Shown piece by piece: positions 53,764 through 62,113 of a DNA stretch of 64,000 bases (positions are counted from its first letter, which is position 1; the number at the start of each line of letters is the position of its first letter). Under the pieces are notes generated by a model. It saw nothing but the letters and a program-made list of their open reading frames with translations, did not search any database and was not told where the DNA came from. The position numbers and the translations under genes are program-made. Origin of the DNA: Sva-07 sp963741755 (GTDB taxonomy: Bacteria > Actinomycetota > Acidimicrobiia > Acidimicrobiales > Ilumatobacteraceae); contig CAVUJG010000020.1 in NCBI GenBank assembly GCA_963741755.1, positions 8,549-72,548 of the forward strand. The letters run 5' to 3'.

Positions 53764-54187
53764 ACACCGCACCGTCGATGTCAGCGAATGTGACCGTGTA
53801 CTCCTCGGCGTCGAGCGTCATCTCGACCTGGCTCACCGACTGGCCGCCGCTCGTGGCGTCGAGGTTGATGTCGACTCCGGTTTCGGGGTCGAACATGCCG
53901 GTGTAGAGCGCCGGCTCGATCCCTTCGGCCACGACGGTGACGAGGTTGCCGCCCGTCTCGGGATCGCAGTCGACCGCCACCAGCATCTCGCCTTGGCCTC
54001 CGTCGAGGAGGACCTCGTCGTGCGACTCCGAGGTGATGATCGCATCGTTGAACGCGCTCCCGGTGCCACCTTCGGGCAGCTCGGGGGCCGGCTCATCGCT
54101 GCCGCATGCCGCTGCGGTGGCGGCCAGGAAGATGACGGCGCCGAGGGCAGCGATCCGGCGACGAGCAGACGTAGCGGGTGTACTCAT
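53738..54187 (-). CDS. Small secreted lipoprotein
   Basis: 149 residues. Signal peptide with arginines (ARRRIAALGAVIFL), lipobox AAAC (Cys near 28), then a beta-rich domain with two cysteines (AVDCDPETGG and the C-terminal VMGCAS) that may form a disulfide. No family recognised. ATG 54187 is preferred; an upstream extension lacks signal-peptide character. Convergent overlap with the glycosylase gene. Confidence 0.75.
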   Translation of the reverse strand: MSTPATSARRRIAALGAVIFLAATAAACGSDEPAPELPEGGTGSAFNDAIITSESHDEVLLDGGQGEMLVAVDCDPETGGNLVTVVAEGIEPALYTGMFDPETGVDINLDATSGGQSVSQVEMTLDAEEYTVTFADIDGAVFNVMGCAS

Positions 54188-54324
54188 GCCCCCGACGGTA
54201 CCGCCGGGTCGGGTCGCGCCAGCAGGGCCCATGGTCACGACCACCGCTCCGACCACATCCGTTTGCGTGCAGATTCAGATGACCCGGTCCATCCAGAATT
54301 GTGCGCAAACGGGGTGATGGTCGG

Positions 54325-54921
54325 TCACGCCTCGGACTGGGCGCGGCGGAGGTCTTCGGCTGCCTGGCGGACCTGCCAGTCGCGATCGACCAACGCCCGG
54401 TCGATCGCCGCCTCGACCTCAGGGCCGTCGAACGGCGCGAGCGCGAGCACTGCTCGACGGCGAACCGCCGGCTTGTCGCTGCACGCGGCGATGATCGAGG
54501 CGAGGCCGCGTTCGTCGCCGATCGCTCCGAGCGCAGCGACTGCGGACTCGCGAACGAGCGGATCGGTTGCGACGGCGGCCAACTCGACGAGACGCTCGAC
54601 GATCTCGTCGCGGCGCGACTCGTGTTCGCCGCATGCCCACGCTGCGACCTCGACCACGCGATCGTCGGGATCGTCGAGGCTGGCGAGGAGATCGACCGAC
54701 GGATGAGTTGCGGCGAGCTCCGCAGCGCGTCGACGAACGACGACGTCAGCGTCGTGCAACGCGGCGGCGAGCGTGTCGACGTCGAGCACCTGCAACCGCT
54801 GCAAGGCGCCGAGTGCCGCCGCTCGCACCGCTGGGTCGGCCGCTGCGGTACCTGCGCGAGCGGTCGCCACGTCGTCGGTGTGACCGGCGATGGCGACCGC
54901 ACGAAGGTCGGGGTCGCTCAT
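54325..54921 (-). CDS. HEAT-repeat protein
   Basis: 198 residues of alpha-helical HEAT/PBS-lyase-like repeats: units such as DPAVRAAALGALQRL, DADVVVRRRAAELAA, DDRVVEVAAWACGE, DPLVRESAVAALGAIGD and DKPAVRRRAVLALAPFDG recur about every 31 residues. A protein-binding scaffold is the natural reading. The ATG overlaps the stop of the upstream small membrane gene (ATGA), so it may be tethered to the membrane by a partner. Confidence 0.85.
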   Translation of the reverse strand: MSDPDLRAVAIAGHTDDVATARAGTAAADPAVRAAALGALQRLQVLDVDTLAAALHDADVVVRRRAAELAATHPSVDLLASLDDPDDRVVEVAAWACGEHESRRDEIVERLVELAAVATDPLVRESAVAALGAIGDERGLASIIAACSDKPAVRRRAVLALAPFDGPEVEAAIDRALVDRDWQVRQAAEDLRRAQSEA

Positions 54922-55253
54922 TGCTTCAGCAAGTCGGTGAGCGTGATGACGAGCCAACCGGTACCGAACGCAATGACGACGGCGAGCACGGCGCCGATGA
55001 CGACGGCGATCGCCGAGCCGGCCACAGCAGCCCAGAGTCGACGCAGCAGCCCGGGCCGCTTGTACAACGACGTGGTGGTCTCGGCGACGGGGATCGGCTC
55101 CCATGGTCGACGGAGAATCGGCTCGCCGCGTGGGATTCGGGGCGTGGCTCTGGCATTCTTGCGCCAGCCCGCCAGGACGAGCGCGAGTATCGCGAGTCCG
55201 GCCATCCAGGCAGCCTGAGTGGTGAGATCCGTGACCGACACGACAACCGACAT
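54918..55253 (-). CDS. Small two-TM membrane protein
   Basis: 111 residues. TM helix one (AAWMAGLAILALVLAG), a basic cytoplasmic loop (about 31-70) and TM helix two (AAVAGSAIAVVIGAVLAVVIA). Start uncertain: 55253 overlaps the start of the divergent PDZ protease gene, while ATG 55205 would avoid the overlap and keep both TM helices. Coupled by ATGA to the HEAT-repeat gene. No family recognised. Confidence 0.6.
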   Translation of the reverse strand: MSVVVSVTDLTTQAAWMAGLAILALVLAGWRKNARATPRIPRGEPILRRPWEPIPVAETTTSLYKRPGLLRRLWAAVAGSAIAVVIGAVLAVVIAFGTGWLVITLTDLLKQ

Positions 55254-56427
55254 CGTACCGAGCGAGGGTCACTCGACGGCTCCGCGCAACAGGTGGTGGG
55301 CGTGGGCGTTGGCCGGAGTCGGGCTGGTCGTCCTTGCGGTGATCGGGGTGGCGGCGTTGCTGCCGTCGACGTTGGTGTCCGAGAAGGAGAACCGGCGCAC
55401 GGGTGAACTGGAACCGACGCCCTATGCGCTCACCCCGGCGTCGGCCGATCCGGTGAACGATCGCATCGAGTTCGGCGAACTCCCCGACGGGGTCGAGCGC
55501 TACGAAACTTCGAACGACTTCCACTTCGTGACCGTCACCTCGCCGAGCCAGTCGGTGCTGTCGTGGTTCGCCGGTCGCGACGACCCGGCGATCGACTTCC
55601 TGACCGAGGAGGACAAGTTCGGAGTTCGCACGCCGAGCCAGCGACGCGAGTTCAACCTGCAGATGATGCGAACCGCCGAGCAGGAGGCGCAGTACGTTGC
55701 GCTGACCACACTCGGCTTCGACGTCGACATCACGCCTGGCGAGGTGATCGTGCAGGACGTGTTGTGCCAGACGCCCGGCGACGACGGGGAGTGCGCCGAG
55801 TGGTTTCCGTCCGACGAGCAGATCGATCCCGCCGACCGGATTCTCGAAGCCGACGGCGTCACGCTCGATTCCGTCGAGGACCTCAGTGAGGTGCTCGCCG
55901 ACAAGGAGCCGGGCGACACGGTCGAGCTGCTGATCAACCGTCCGGGCGAGGGTGAGCAGGCGGTGACCGTCGAGTTGTCGGCGTCGCCCGACGATCCCGA
56001 CCGCACGATCATCGGATTCGTCCCGTTCGACACTCGTGCGATCACGCTTCCGTTCGAGGTCGACATCCGTACCGACGACATCGGTGGGCCATCGGCGGGG
56101 CTCGCCTTCACGCTTGCGATGATCGACGAGCTGTCGCCTGGTGATCTGACCGGCCCACAGGAGGTGGCGGTGACCGGCACCATCTCGCTCGACGGCAGCG
56201 TCGGGGCCATCGGTGGCCTCACGCAGAAGGTGTCTGCGGTTCATCAGAACGGTGTGAAGGTGTTCCTGGTGCCTGCATCGCAGGCCGAACTCGACGACCC
56301 CGAACGCCTGCAACGACTGAAGGATGCCGGCCGTGGCGAGGTGGAGATCATCCCCGTGGCAACACTCGACGAGGCCTTGGCGGCGCTCGAAGACCTGGGC
56401 GGCGACCCTCTCGTTACCGTGAGCTGA
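55231..56427 (+). CDS. YlbL-family PDZ/Lon-like serine protease
   Basis: 398 residues. N-terminal TM anchor (about 26-46), a PDZ domain (ADRILEADGVTLDSVEDLSEVL) and a C-terminal Lon-type S16 protease domain. The Ser-Lys dyad is Ser288 in GGPSAGLAF and Lys333 in LTQKVSAV. VTGTISLDGSVGAIGG is also conserved. Membrane-bound quality-control protease, extracytoplasmic active site. GTG 55231 has GGTGAG upstream and overlaps the start of the divergent small membrane gene. Confidence 0.92.
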   Translation: MTDTTTDIVPSEGHSTAPRNRWWAWALAGVGLVVLAVIGVAALLPSTLVSEKENRRTGELEPTPYALTPASADPVNDRIEFGELPDGVERYETSNDFHFVTVTSPSQSVLSWFAGRDDPAIDFLTEEDKFGVRTPSQRREFNLQMMRTAEQEAQYVALTTLGFDVDITPGEVIVQDVLCQTPGDDGECAEWFPSDEQIDPADRILEADGVTLDSVEDLSEVLADKEPGDTVELLINRPGEGEQAVTVELSASPDDPDRTIIGFVPFDTRAITLPFEVDIRTDDIGGPSAGLAFTLAMIDELSPGDLTGPQEVAVTGTISLDGSVGAIGGLTQKVSAVHQNGVKVFLVPASQAELDDPERLQRLKDAGRGEVEIIPVATLDEALAALEDLGGDPLVTVS

Positions 56428-56471
56428 CCGATTGCCACCATCTGCGCGCGTGGGGTGCGTAGCGTTGCGCC

Positions 56472-58337
56472 ATGGCCATGTCCTTCGCTCGCCCCGATCC
56501 GTCGTCACCGGCGTCGGTTGCTGACGCCGCATTCGGTACCGGCCGCCGTGGTTTCGACCAAGGTGAGGTCCGCGACTTCCTGCGCATGGTGGCGGCCGAA
56601 CTCGGGCGTCTGCAGGAGCGCGAACGTTTCCTCGAACGCGAGCTCCGTACGGCGCAGTCCAATCCCGACCTGACGTCGGTGCAGATGGACGAACAATCTC
56701 TGACCCGGTTGCTCGGTGAGGAGACGGCACGGGTGCTGACCACGGCACGTGAGAGCGCCGCCGAGATCCGTCAGAAGGCCGAACACAGCGCCGCGCAACT
56801 GCTGAGCGAAGCGGGCGACGAGGCAGCGCGCATGCGCGAAGAGGCCGAGGTCGAGGCGTCGCGTCGTCGCTCCGATGCGGCCGCCGACGCCGAAGCCGAG
56901 TTGTCGATGGCCAAGCAGCAAGGCCGCGAGATGGTCAACGAGGCACGCGCCTACCGCGAACGCGTGCTCAGCGAGCTCGCCCGCCGACGTGAACTGGCGC
57001 GCGAGCAGATCGAGCAGTTGTTGCACGGGCGCGACCGTCTCATGCAGTCGTTCGAACGGGCCCGGCTCGTTGCTGTCGACGTCGTTGCCGAACTGCAGCC
57101 GCTCGGCGAGCCCGATGAGTACGTCAACCTGTCACCGACGACGGGCCCGGTGCCGGTGATGGTGCCGAACAGCCCCCGACCCGCCGACGTTGTCGAGGTC
57201 GCGGACGTGGCACTCGACGACGCAGACGTGGCCGATGTTGCAGACGTGGCCGATGATGCCGGCGTGGCCGATGATGCTGGCGTGGCCGATGATGCTGGCG
57301 TGGCCGACGATGCAGGCGTGGCGACGGAGTCCGATGCGGTCGACCTCGAGGAGGAGATCGTCGAGGAATCGGTCGTCGAGCAATCGGTCGACGAGGAATC
57401 GGTCGACGAGGCACTGCTCGAGGAATCGGTCGACGAGGAATCGGTCGACGAGGCACTGGTCGACGAGGCAGAGCCGGACGTGATTCGTGACGATGTCGTC
57501 GTCGATCTGTTCGCCCGTCTTCGAGCCGATGCATCACTGGTCGCCGTCGCCGAATCCGACCGGACCGAACCCCTCGAGTCCGACGATGAAGCAGGCGTTC
57601 AAGCGATCGAGGAACTCGTCGCCGAATCTGACGACGAGACGCCGAGCACCGGCGATGAGGTCGCCGAAGCGACGCCGTTCGACCAGCGCGACGCCGATCT
57701 CACCCCGTTGATCGTGGCGAGCGCCAAGAAGCTCAAGCGGGTGCTGGCCGACGAACAGAACGAGGTGCTCGACGCGCTGCGCCGCCGTGAACCGGTCCGG
57801 TCACTGTCCGACCTCCTCCCGGCGCCGGCTGACCATCTCGGCCGGTATCGGGCGGCCATCGTCGACGACCTGTTGGCGGCAGCCAACGCCGGCGCGTCGC
57901 TCGTGACCCCCGGACGCGTGGCTCGGATCAAGAAGGCCGATGCCGCCAAAGCGTCGGCGGCAGGCGAAGCGGTCCTCGACGAATGGTTGATCGTGCCGCT
58001 GCGCGAGCGTCTCGAGCGCTGCGTGATCGACGGTGACGGTGACAATGCCGGCATCACCAAGCGGGTGCGTGCGGTCTACCGCGAATGGAAGACGCAGCAC
58101 ATCGACGAGCAGCTCGACGACGTGATACGGGCCTCGCACGGCCACGGGGTCTACGCAGCGCTCGAGTCGGGTGTGTCAGTCGAATGGGTCGCCGATCCGG
58201 CGCACGCCGTGTGCTCGGACTGCGACGACAACACCCTGGGCGGCGCTGTCGGTGCCGGCGATGCATTCCCGACAGGCCATCGCTTTCCCCCTGCGCACCT
58301 CGGGTGCCGATGCATCTTGCTGCCGACTGACCGTTAG
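56472..58337 (+). CDS. DivIVA-like protein fused to a phage Mu-F-type domain
   Basis: 621 residues. Residues about 15-50 are a DivIVA-type membrane-curvature head (RRGFDQGEVRDFLRMVAAEL), followed by a long coiled coil to about 210. A Pro-rich link and two acidic tandem-repeat blocks (about 245-340) come next. From about 470 a helical then Cys-rich segment ends with GVSVEWVADPAHAVCSDC, DDNTLGGA and FPPAHLGCRCILLP, the pattern of phage Mu-F/SPP1 gp7 minor head proteins. DivIVA proteins mark poles and septa; the tail may have been captured from a phage. Cell-division or polar scaffold is the likely role. Confidence 0.82.
   Translation: MAMSFARPDPSSPASVADAAFGTGRRGFDQGEVRDFLRMVAAELGRLQERERFLERELRTAQSNPDLTSVQMDEQSLTRLLGEETARVLTTARESAAEIRQKAEHSAAQLLSEAGDEAARMREEAEVEASRRRSDAAADAEAELSMAKQQGREMVNEARAYRERVLSELARRRELAREQIEQLLHGRDRLMQSFERARLVAVDVVAELQPLGEPDEYVNLSPTTGPVPVMVPNSPRPADVVEVADVALDDADVADVADVADDAGVADDAGVADDAGVADDAGVATESDAVDLEEEIVEESVVEQSVDEESVDEALLEESVDEESVDEALVDEAEPDVIRDDVVVDLFARLRADASLVAVAESDRTEPLESDDEAGVQAIEELVAESDDETPSTGDEVAEATPFDQRDADLTPLIVASAKKLKRVLADEQNEVLDALRRREPVRSLSDLLPAPADHLGRYRAAIVDDLLAAANAGASLVTPGRVARIKKADAAKASAAGEAVLDEWLIVPLRERLERCVIDGDGDNAGITKRVRAVYREWKTQHIDEQLDDVIRASHGHGVYAALESGVSVEWVADPAHAVCSDCDDNTLGGAVGAGDAFPTGHRFPPAHLGCRCILLPTDR
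57246..57317 (+). repeat. Four 18-bp tandem repeats inside the DivIVA gene
   Basis: Unit GTGGCCGATGATGCTGGC, four copies with one or two changes, coding for VADDAG units. A degenerate unit precedes the block. The number of copies is likely to vary between strains. Confidence 0.85.
57363..57475 (+). repeat. Acidic tandem repeats inside the DivIVA gene
   Basis: Units of GAGGAATCGGTCGAC alternate with GAGGCACTG and recur in a 54-base period, coding for EESVDEESVDEAL. The block gives a highly acidic flexible linker. Confidence 0.75.
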
Positions 58338-58348
58338 TCTCGGCGCCC

Positions 58349-61273
58349 ATGCGGCGCTCATCTGACCTGTCGGTCGACCGTCCACGTCGTCGTATCAGCG
58401 GGCGCGGGATCCTGATCACCATTGGCGGTTTGTTCCTCTTCGTGTTGATCTTCGGGCGAGCGATCGCTCGGTTCTACGTCGACTATCTGTGGCACGACGC
58501 GCTCGGCCGCAACGACGTGTTCTGGGGTGTGCTCGAGGCCAAGCTCACGTTGTTCGCTGTGTTCTTCCTGGCGTTCGCGGTGATCGCAGGGCTCAACCTG
58601 TTCATCGCCGACCGATCGGCACCGACGCACTTCCCGGCAAACGTGCATCCGTACGTCGAGCGTTTCCACGAGTTGTTCGGACACCGCCTCCGCATCGTTC
58701 GCTACGGCATTGCGCTGTTGTTCGCGCTGCTGCTCGCGTTGCCGGCGGTGGCGTTGTGGCAGGACTGGCTCCTGTTCCGCAACGCACGCGAGTTCGGGAT
58801 CGCCGACACCGAATTCAATGCCGACGTCGGCTTCTACGTGTTCCAGTTGCCGTTCCTGTCGTTCGTGCTGAACTGGATGTTCGCAGCGTTGATCGTCGTG
58901 CTGCTGCTGACCGCCGCGGCCCACATCCTCAACGGTGGCGTCGTGTTCGTGTCGCCGGTCCCGGTGGTGCGCCAGGCGACCAAGGCGCATCTCGCCGTGC
59001 TGCTCGCGGTGCTCGCCGTCGTCAAGGCCGGCGACTACTGGCTCGACCGCTACGACGTCACCAACAACCAGACCGGCATCGTGCAGGGAGCCACCTACTC
59101 GGTCGTCAACGCTCAGCTGCCGGCGATCATGTTGCTGATCCTGATCGCGTTGCTCACCGCAGGGCTCTACCTGTCGGTCGTCAAGACCGGATCGTTCCGG
59201 ATGCCGTTCATCGCATCGGCGCTGTGGCTCGTCGTGGCACTCGTCGGTGGCGTGATCTATCCGGCTGTCGTGCAGGCGCTGGTGGTCAACCCCAACCAGC
59301 AGGAGCGGGAACAGCCGTACATCGCACGCAACGTCGAGGCCACCCGTGAAGCACTGAATCTCACCGACGTCGATGTCCGCACGATCAGCTTCGGGTCGCT
59401 CAACGCCACCGACGTCGAAGACGATCTGGCGCCCGTGGAGAACGTTCGTCTCTTGAACCCGGTGCAGATGGAATCGCGGTTCCTCGTCGATCGGGGTGAG
59501 GTCGCCGGACTCACCATCGACGACCTCGACGTCGACCGCTACGTGCTCGAGGACTCGCGCGACGGTAATCCCGAAGAGGTGCTGGTCGCGGCCCGAGAAC
59601 TCGACCTCGCCGGGGTGACCAACAAGAGCTGGCAGGGACTCCACCTGATCAACACTCGCGGCTGCGGCCTGGTCCTCGCTCCGGCGGGTCGAGTGCTCGA
59701 GAGTCAACGCCCCGACTACCGCACCGTCGAACTCGAACGTCCTGAGCTGTACTTCAGCGAGATTCTCACGGGGTACGCGATCGCCAACACGAGCTCGACC
59801 GAGCGCGAATGCGACGAGCCGCATCAGTACGAGGGCACCATGGGCGTCGAGATGAGCTCGTTCACCCGGCGCGCGGCGTTCGCGCTGGCGTTCCTCGACT
59901 ACAACGTGCTCGGGTTCGGCGGCATCAACGACGACTCGCAGATGCTGTGGGTGCGTGGCATCAACGATCGTCTCGAGAAGCTTGCGCCGTTCCTCTCCTA
60001 CGACGCCGACCCCTATCCGGTCGCCGTCGACGGGCGCGTGCTCTGGGTCACCGATGCCTACACGACCTCGTCGCGGTATCCGTATGGGCAACGCATCGGC
60101 GACGTGCAGCGATCACCGCAGTCGGGCCTCGACGACAATGACAACTATGTGCGCAACAGCGTCAAGGCGGTCGTCGACGCCTACACCGGCGAGGTCACGT
60201 TCTACGTCGTCGACGAGCAGGACCCGATCCTGCGGGCCTGGCGCGGCGCCTTCCCCGACCTGTTCACGCCGTTCGCCGAGATGCCCGAGGACCTGGTCGA
60301 CAACCTCCGGTATCCGGAGGACCTGTTCCGCATCCAGACCGACGTCTACTCCAAGTACCGGATTGCCCCCGAGTTGTTCTTCCAGCGTGTCGGGGCGTGG
60401 TCGGTGGCGCAGGCCCCCGGCACCGAGCCGACGCAGTCGGCGACGCCGGCCGCTGCGGCCGGCGCGGATGCCACGCAGACGGCGGCGCAGAGCACGTTCG
60501 CCGACGAGTCGAACACCGGTCGATTCATCCCGTATTACACGATGTTCAATGGCGCGACGCCGGGTCAACCTGCCGACGAAGACTTCGTGATCCTGCGGCC
60601 CTTCGTGCCGTTCTCGACGAACGACCAGCGCACCGAGCTCCAGGCCTACATGACGGCGTCGAGCGCTCGCGACACGTACGGTCAACTGACGACGTACATC
60701 GTCGAGGAAGTCAACGGTCGCCTCCCCGACGGTCCGCTGCGTGTGGCCGGTCAGGCCGAGTCGACCGAAGAGATCTCGCGGCGCATCTCACTCGACAACG
60801 TCGGTGACGGCGGCACCCAGGTGGCCTTCGGCGATCTCCAGCTGATCCCGGTGGCCGATGGACTGATCTACGTGCGGCCGTACTACGTGTCGGTTCCCCA
60901 GGCCTCCGCGCAAGTCGGCTCGGTGACCGAGTACCGCGCCGTGATCGTGTCGTACAACGATCGCTCCGTGTTGGAAGCCACCGTGAGCGAGGCGCTTGCC
61001 GCGTTGTTCCCCGGCTTCGAGGGCGACATCGGTGACGCGATCGACGAGCCGACCGAGCCCGGTGCCGGCGGCGACGACACCGAGAACCCGCCTCCCGACC
61101 CCGATCCCGGCACGTCGAGTGACGACCCCGTCGCCCTGCTGGAGCAGGCGAATGTGGCGTTTGGCGAGGCCGACGCGGCCTTGGAGGCCGGCGATCTGGG
61201 CTTGTATCAGGAGAAGGTCGACGAGGCTCGCGGGCTGATCGACGACGCATTCGCCATCATCAACGAACCCTGA
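58349..61273 (+). CDS. UPF0182 (COG1615) large membrane protein
   Basis: 974 residues. Seven N-terminal TM helices (first 330 residues) contain FYVDYLWHDALGRNDVFWG and RFHELFGHRLRIVRYG. A large extracytoplasmic domain follows (about 330-860): NPNQQEREQPYIARNVEATR, FSEILTGYAIANTSSTE, RAAFALAFLDYNVLG and PYYVSVPQASAQVG. An acidic, Pro-rich tail ends in a helical segment. The family is widespread in actinobacteria and cyanobacteria; function unknown. Start ATG follows the DivIVA stop by 11 bases, so the two genes are probably co-transcribed. Confidence 0.93.
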   Translation: MRRSSDLSVDRPRRRISGRGILITIGGLFLFVLIFGRAIARFYVDYLWHDALGRNDVFWGVLEAKLTLFAVFFLAFAVIAGLNLFIADRSAPTHFPANVHPYVERFHELFGHRLRIVRYGIALLFALLLALPAVALWQDWLLFRNAREFGIADTEFNADVGFYVFQLPFLSFVLNWMFAALIVVLLLTAAAHILNGGVVFVSPVPVVRQATKAHLAVLLAVLAVVKAGDYWLDRYDVTNNQTGIVQGATYSVVNAQLPAIMLLILIALLTAGLYLSVVKTGSFRMPFIASALWLVVALVGGVIYPAVVQALVVNPNQQEREQPYIARNVEATREALNLTDVDVRTISFGSLNATDVEDDLAPVENVRLLNPVQMESRFLVDRGEVAGLTIDDLDVDRYVLEDSRDGNPEEVLVAARELDLAGVTNKSWQGLHLINTRGCGLVLAPAGRVLESQRPDYRTVELERPELYFSEILTGYAIANTSSTERECDEPHQYEGTMGVEMSSFTRRAAFALAFLDYNVLGFGGINDDSQMLWVRGINDRLEKLAPFLSYDADPYPVAVDGRVLWVTDAYTTSSRYPYGQRIGDVQRSPQSGLDDNDNYVRNSVKAVVDAYTGEVTFYVVDEQDPILRAWRGAFPDLFTPFAEMPEDLVDNLRYPEDLFRIQTDVYSKYRIAPELFFQRVGAWSVAQAPGTEPTQSATPAAAAGADATQTAAQSTFADESNTGRFIPYYTMFNGATPGQPADEDFVILRPFVPFSTNDQRTELQAYMTASSARDTYGQLTTYIVEEVNGRLPDGPLRVAGQAESTEEISRRISLDNVGDGGTQVAFGDLQLIPVADGLIYVRPYYVSVPQASAQVGSVTEYRAVIVSYNDRSVLEATVSEALAALFPGFEGDIGDAIDEPTEPGAGGDDTENPPPDPDPGTSSDDPVALLEQANVAFGEADAALEAGDLGLYQEKVDEARGLIDDAFAIINEP

Positions 61274-61282
61274 CCGAACGCC

Positions 61283-61312
61283 GGTGACGCCGGTGCCAGG
61301 CACCGCGTCACC
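61283..61312. terminator. Hairpin between convergent genes
   Basis: GGTGACGC at 61283-61290 pairs with GCGTCACC at 61305-61312, with an inner GGTG/CACC stem. Lies between the UPF0182 stop and the stop of the convergent coiled-coil gene. Confidence 0.6.
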
Positions 61313-61319
61313 AGTGGCG

Positions 61320-62054
61320 TCAGGCGTTGGGGCGGCGAAGACGTTCCGCGAGTTCCGCGAGGTCGGCGCGGAACTGGATTTCGTAGCGGGCCTGCTCGGC
61401 GGCGAGGCGCTCGGTGGAATCGAGCACGTCGTCGATGGCAGCGTCGAGACGCTCGGCGATCCGGGCCTCGAGTTCGGTGGTGCCGACGTCGCCGGCTGCT
61501 CCGAGCGGTGCCGGTTCGCCGCTGCGCCGGTTCAGCTCGTCGATGTCGTTGCCCAACTCGGTGAGCTGGTTGGCGAGCTCCATCGACACGCTCGTGACCC
61601 GTGCGTCGATCGCCGACGTCTGTTCGGTGAGTGCGTCGAGCTGTGCGCGAAGTTGCGCGATCCGCTCGTCCCGTTCAGGGGTGGCTTCGTCATCGATGAC
61701 GGGCGGTGGGGGAGGCGGCACCGATGGGGGCTCTGTTGCGACGGACGGAAGCCGGGCGTTGATCTCGTCGACCCGGATGTCGGCAGCAGCAAGGCGGTCA
61801 TCGATCGAGCGCAGTTGCTGATTCGTGGCACCACTCGCCGACGTCAGATTGACGAGCTCCTCGCTGATCGCACCGACACCCTGGTCGAGGGCCGTCAGGC
61901 GGGACTCGAGGAGCTCGTTGGCTTCGTCGAGACTGGCGAGGCGCTGCTCGAGGGCATCCCGCTCGGCCAGCGCCGAGTCGAGCTGCGCTTTCAGTTCGGC
62001 GGTCCTTACGGCCTCAGCTGCTGCGGCCGCCTTCTTCTTCTTGCTGTTGAACAA
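61320..62054 (-). CDS. Coiled-coil protein, function unknown
   Basis: 244 residues, almost wholly helical. A basic N-terminus (MFNSKKKKAAAAAE) leads into coiled coil one (about 18-105), a Pro-rich hinge (PSVATEPPSVPPPPPPV), and coiled coil two (about 125-240). The layout resembles SMC-like hinges in miniature, but no ATPase part is present. May organise protein complexes. Divergent from the TrpB2-like gene with 59 bases between starts. Confidence 0.75.
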   Translation of the reverse strand: MFNSKKKKAAAAAEAVRTAELKAQLDSALAERDALEQRLASLDEANELLESRLTALDQGVGAISEELVNLTSASGATNQQLRSIDDRLAAADIRVDEINARLPSVATEPPSVPPPPPPVIDDEATPERDERIAQLRAQLDALTEQTSAIDARVTSVSMELANQLTELGNDIDELNRRSGEPAPLGAAGDVGTTELEARIAERLDAAIDDVLDSTERLAAEQARYEIQFRADLAELAERLRRPNA

Positions 62055-62113
62055 CGGGTCGTCCTCGTTCGTGTGGGCGTGATCGAACGGTACCTGACTA
62101 CGGTGAGCCCATC

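Noticed and set aside
58358..60091. A 577-residue open frame opposite UPF0182.
   Set aside because: It is the mirror of a strongly conserved gene; its composition (His/Arg/Glu/Asp-rich) is that of antisense high-GC frames and shows no family motif.
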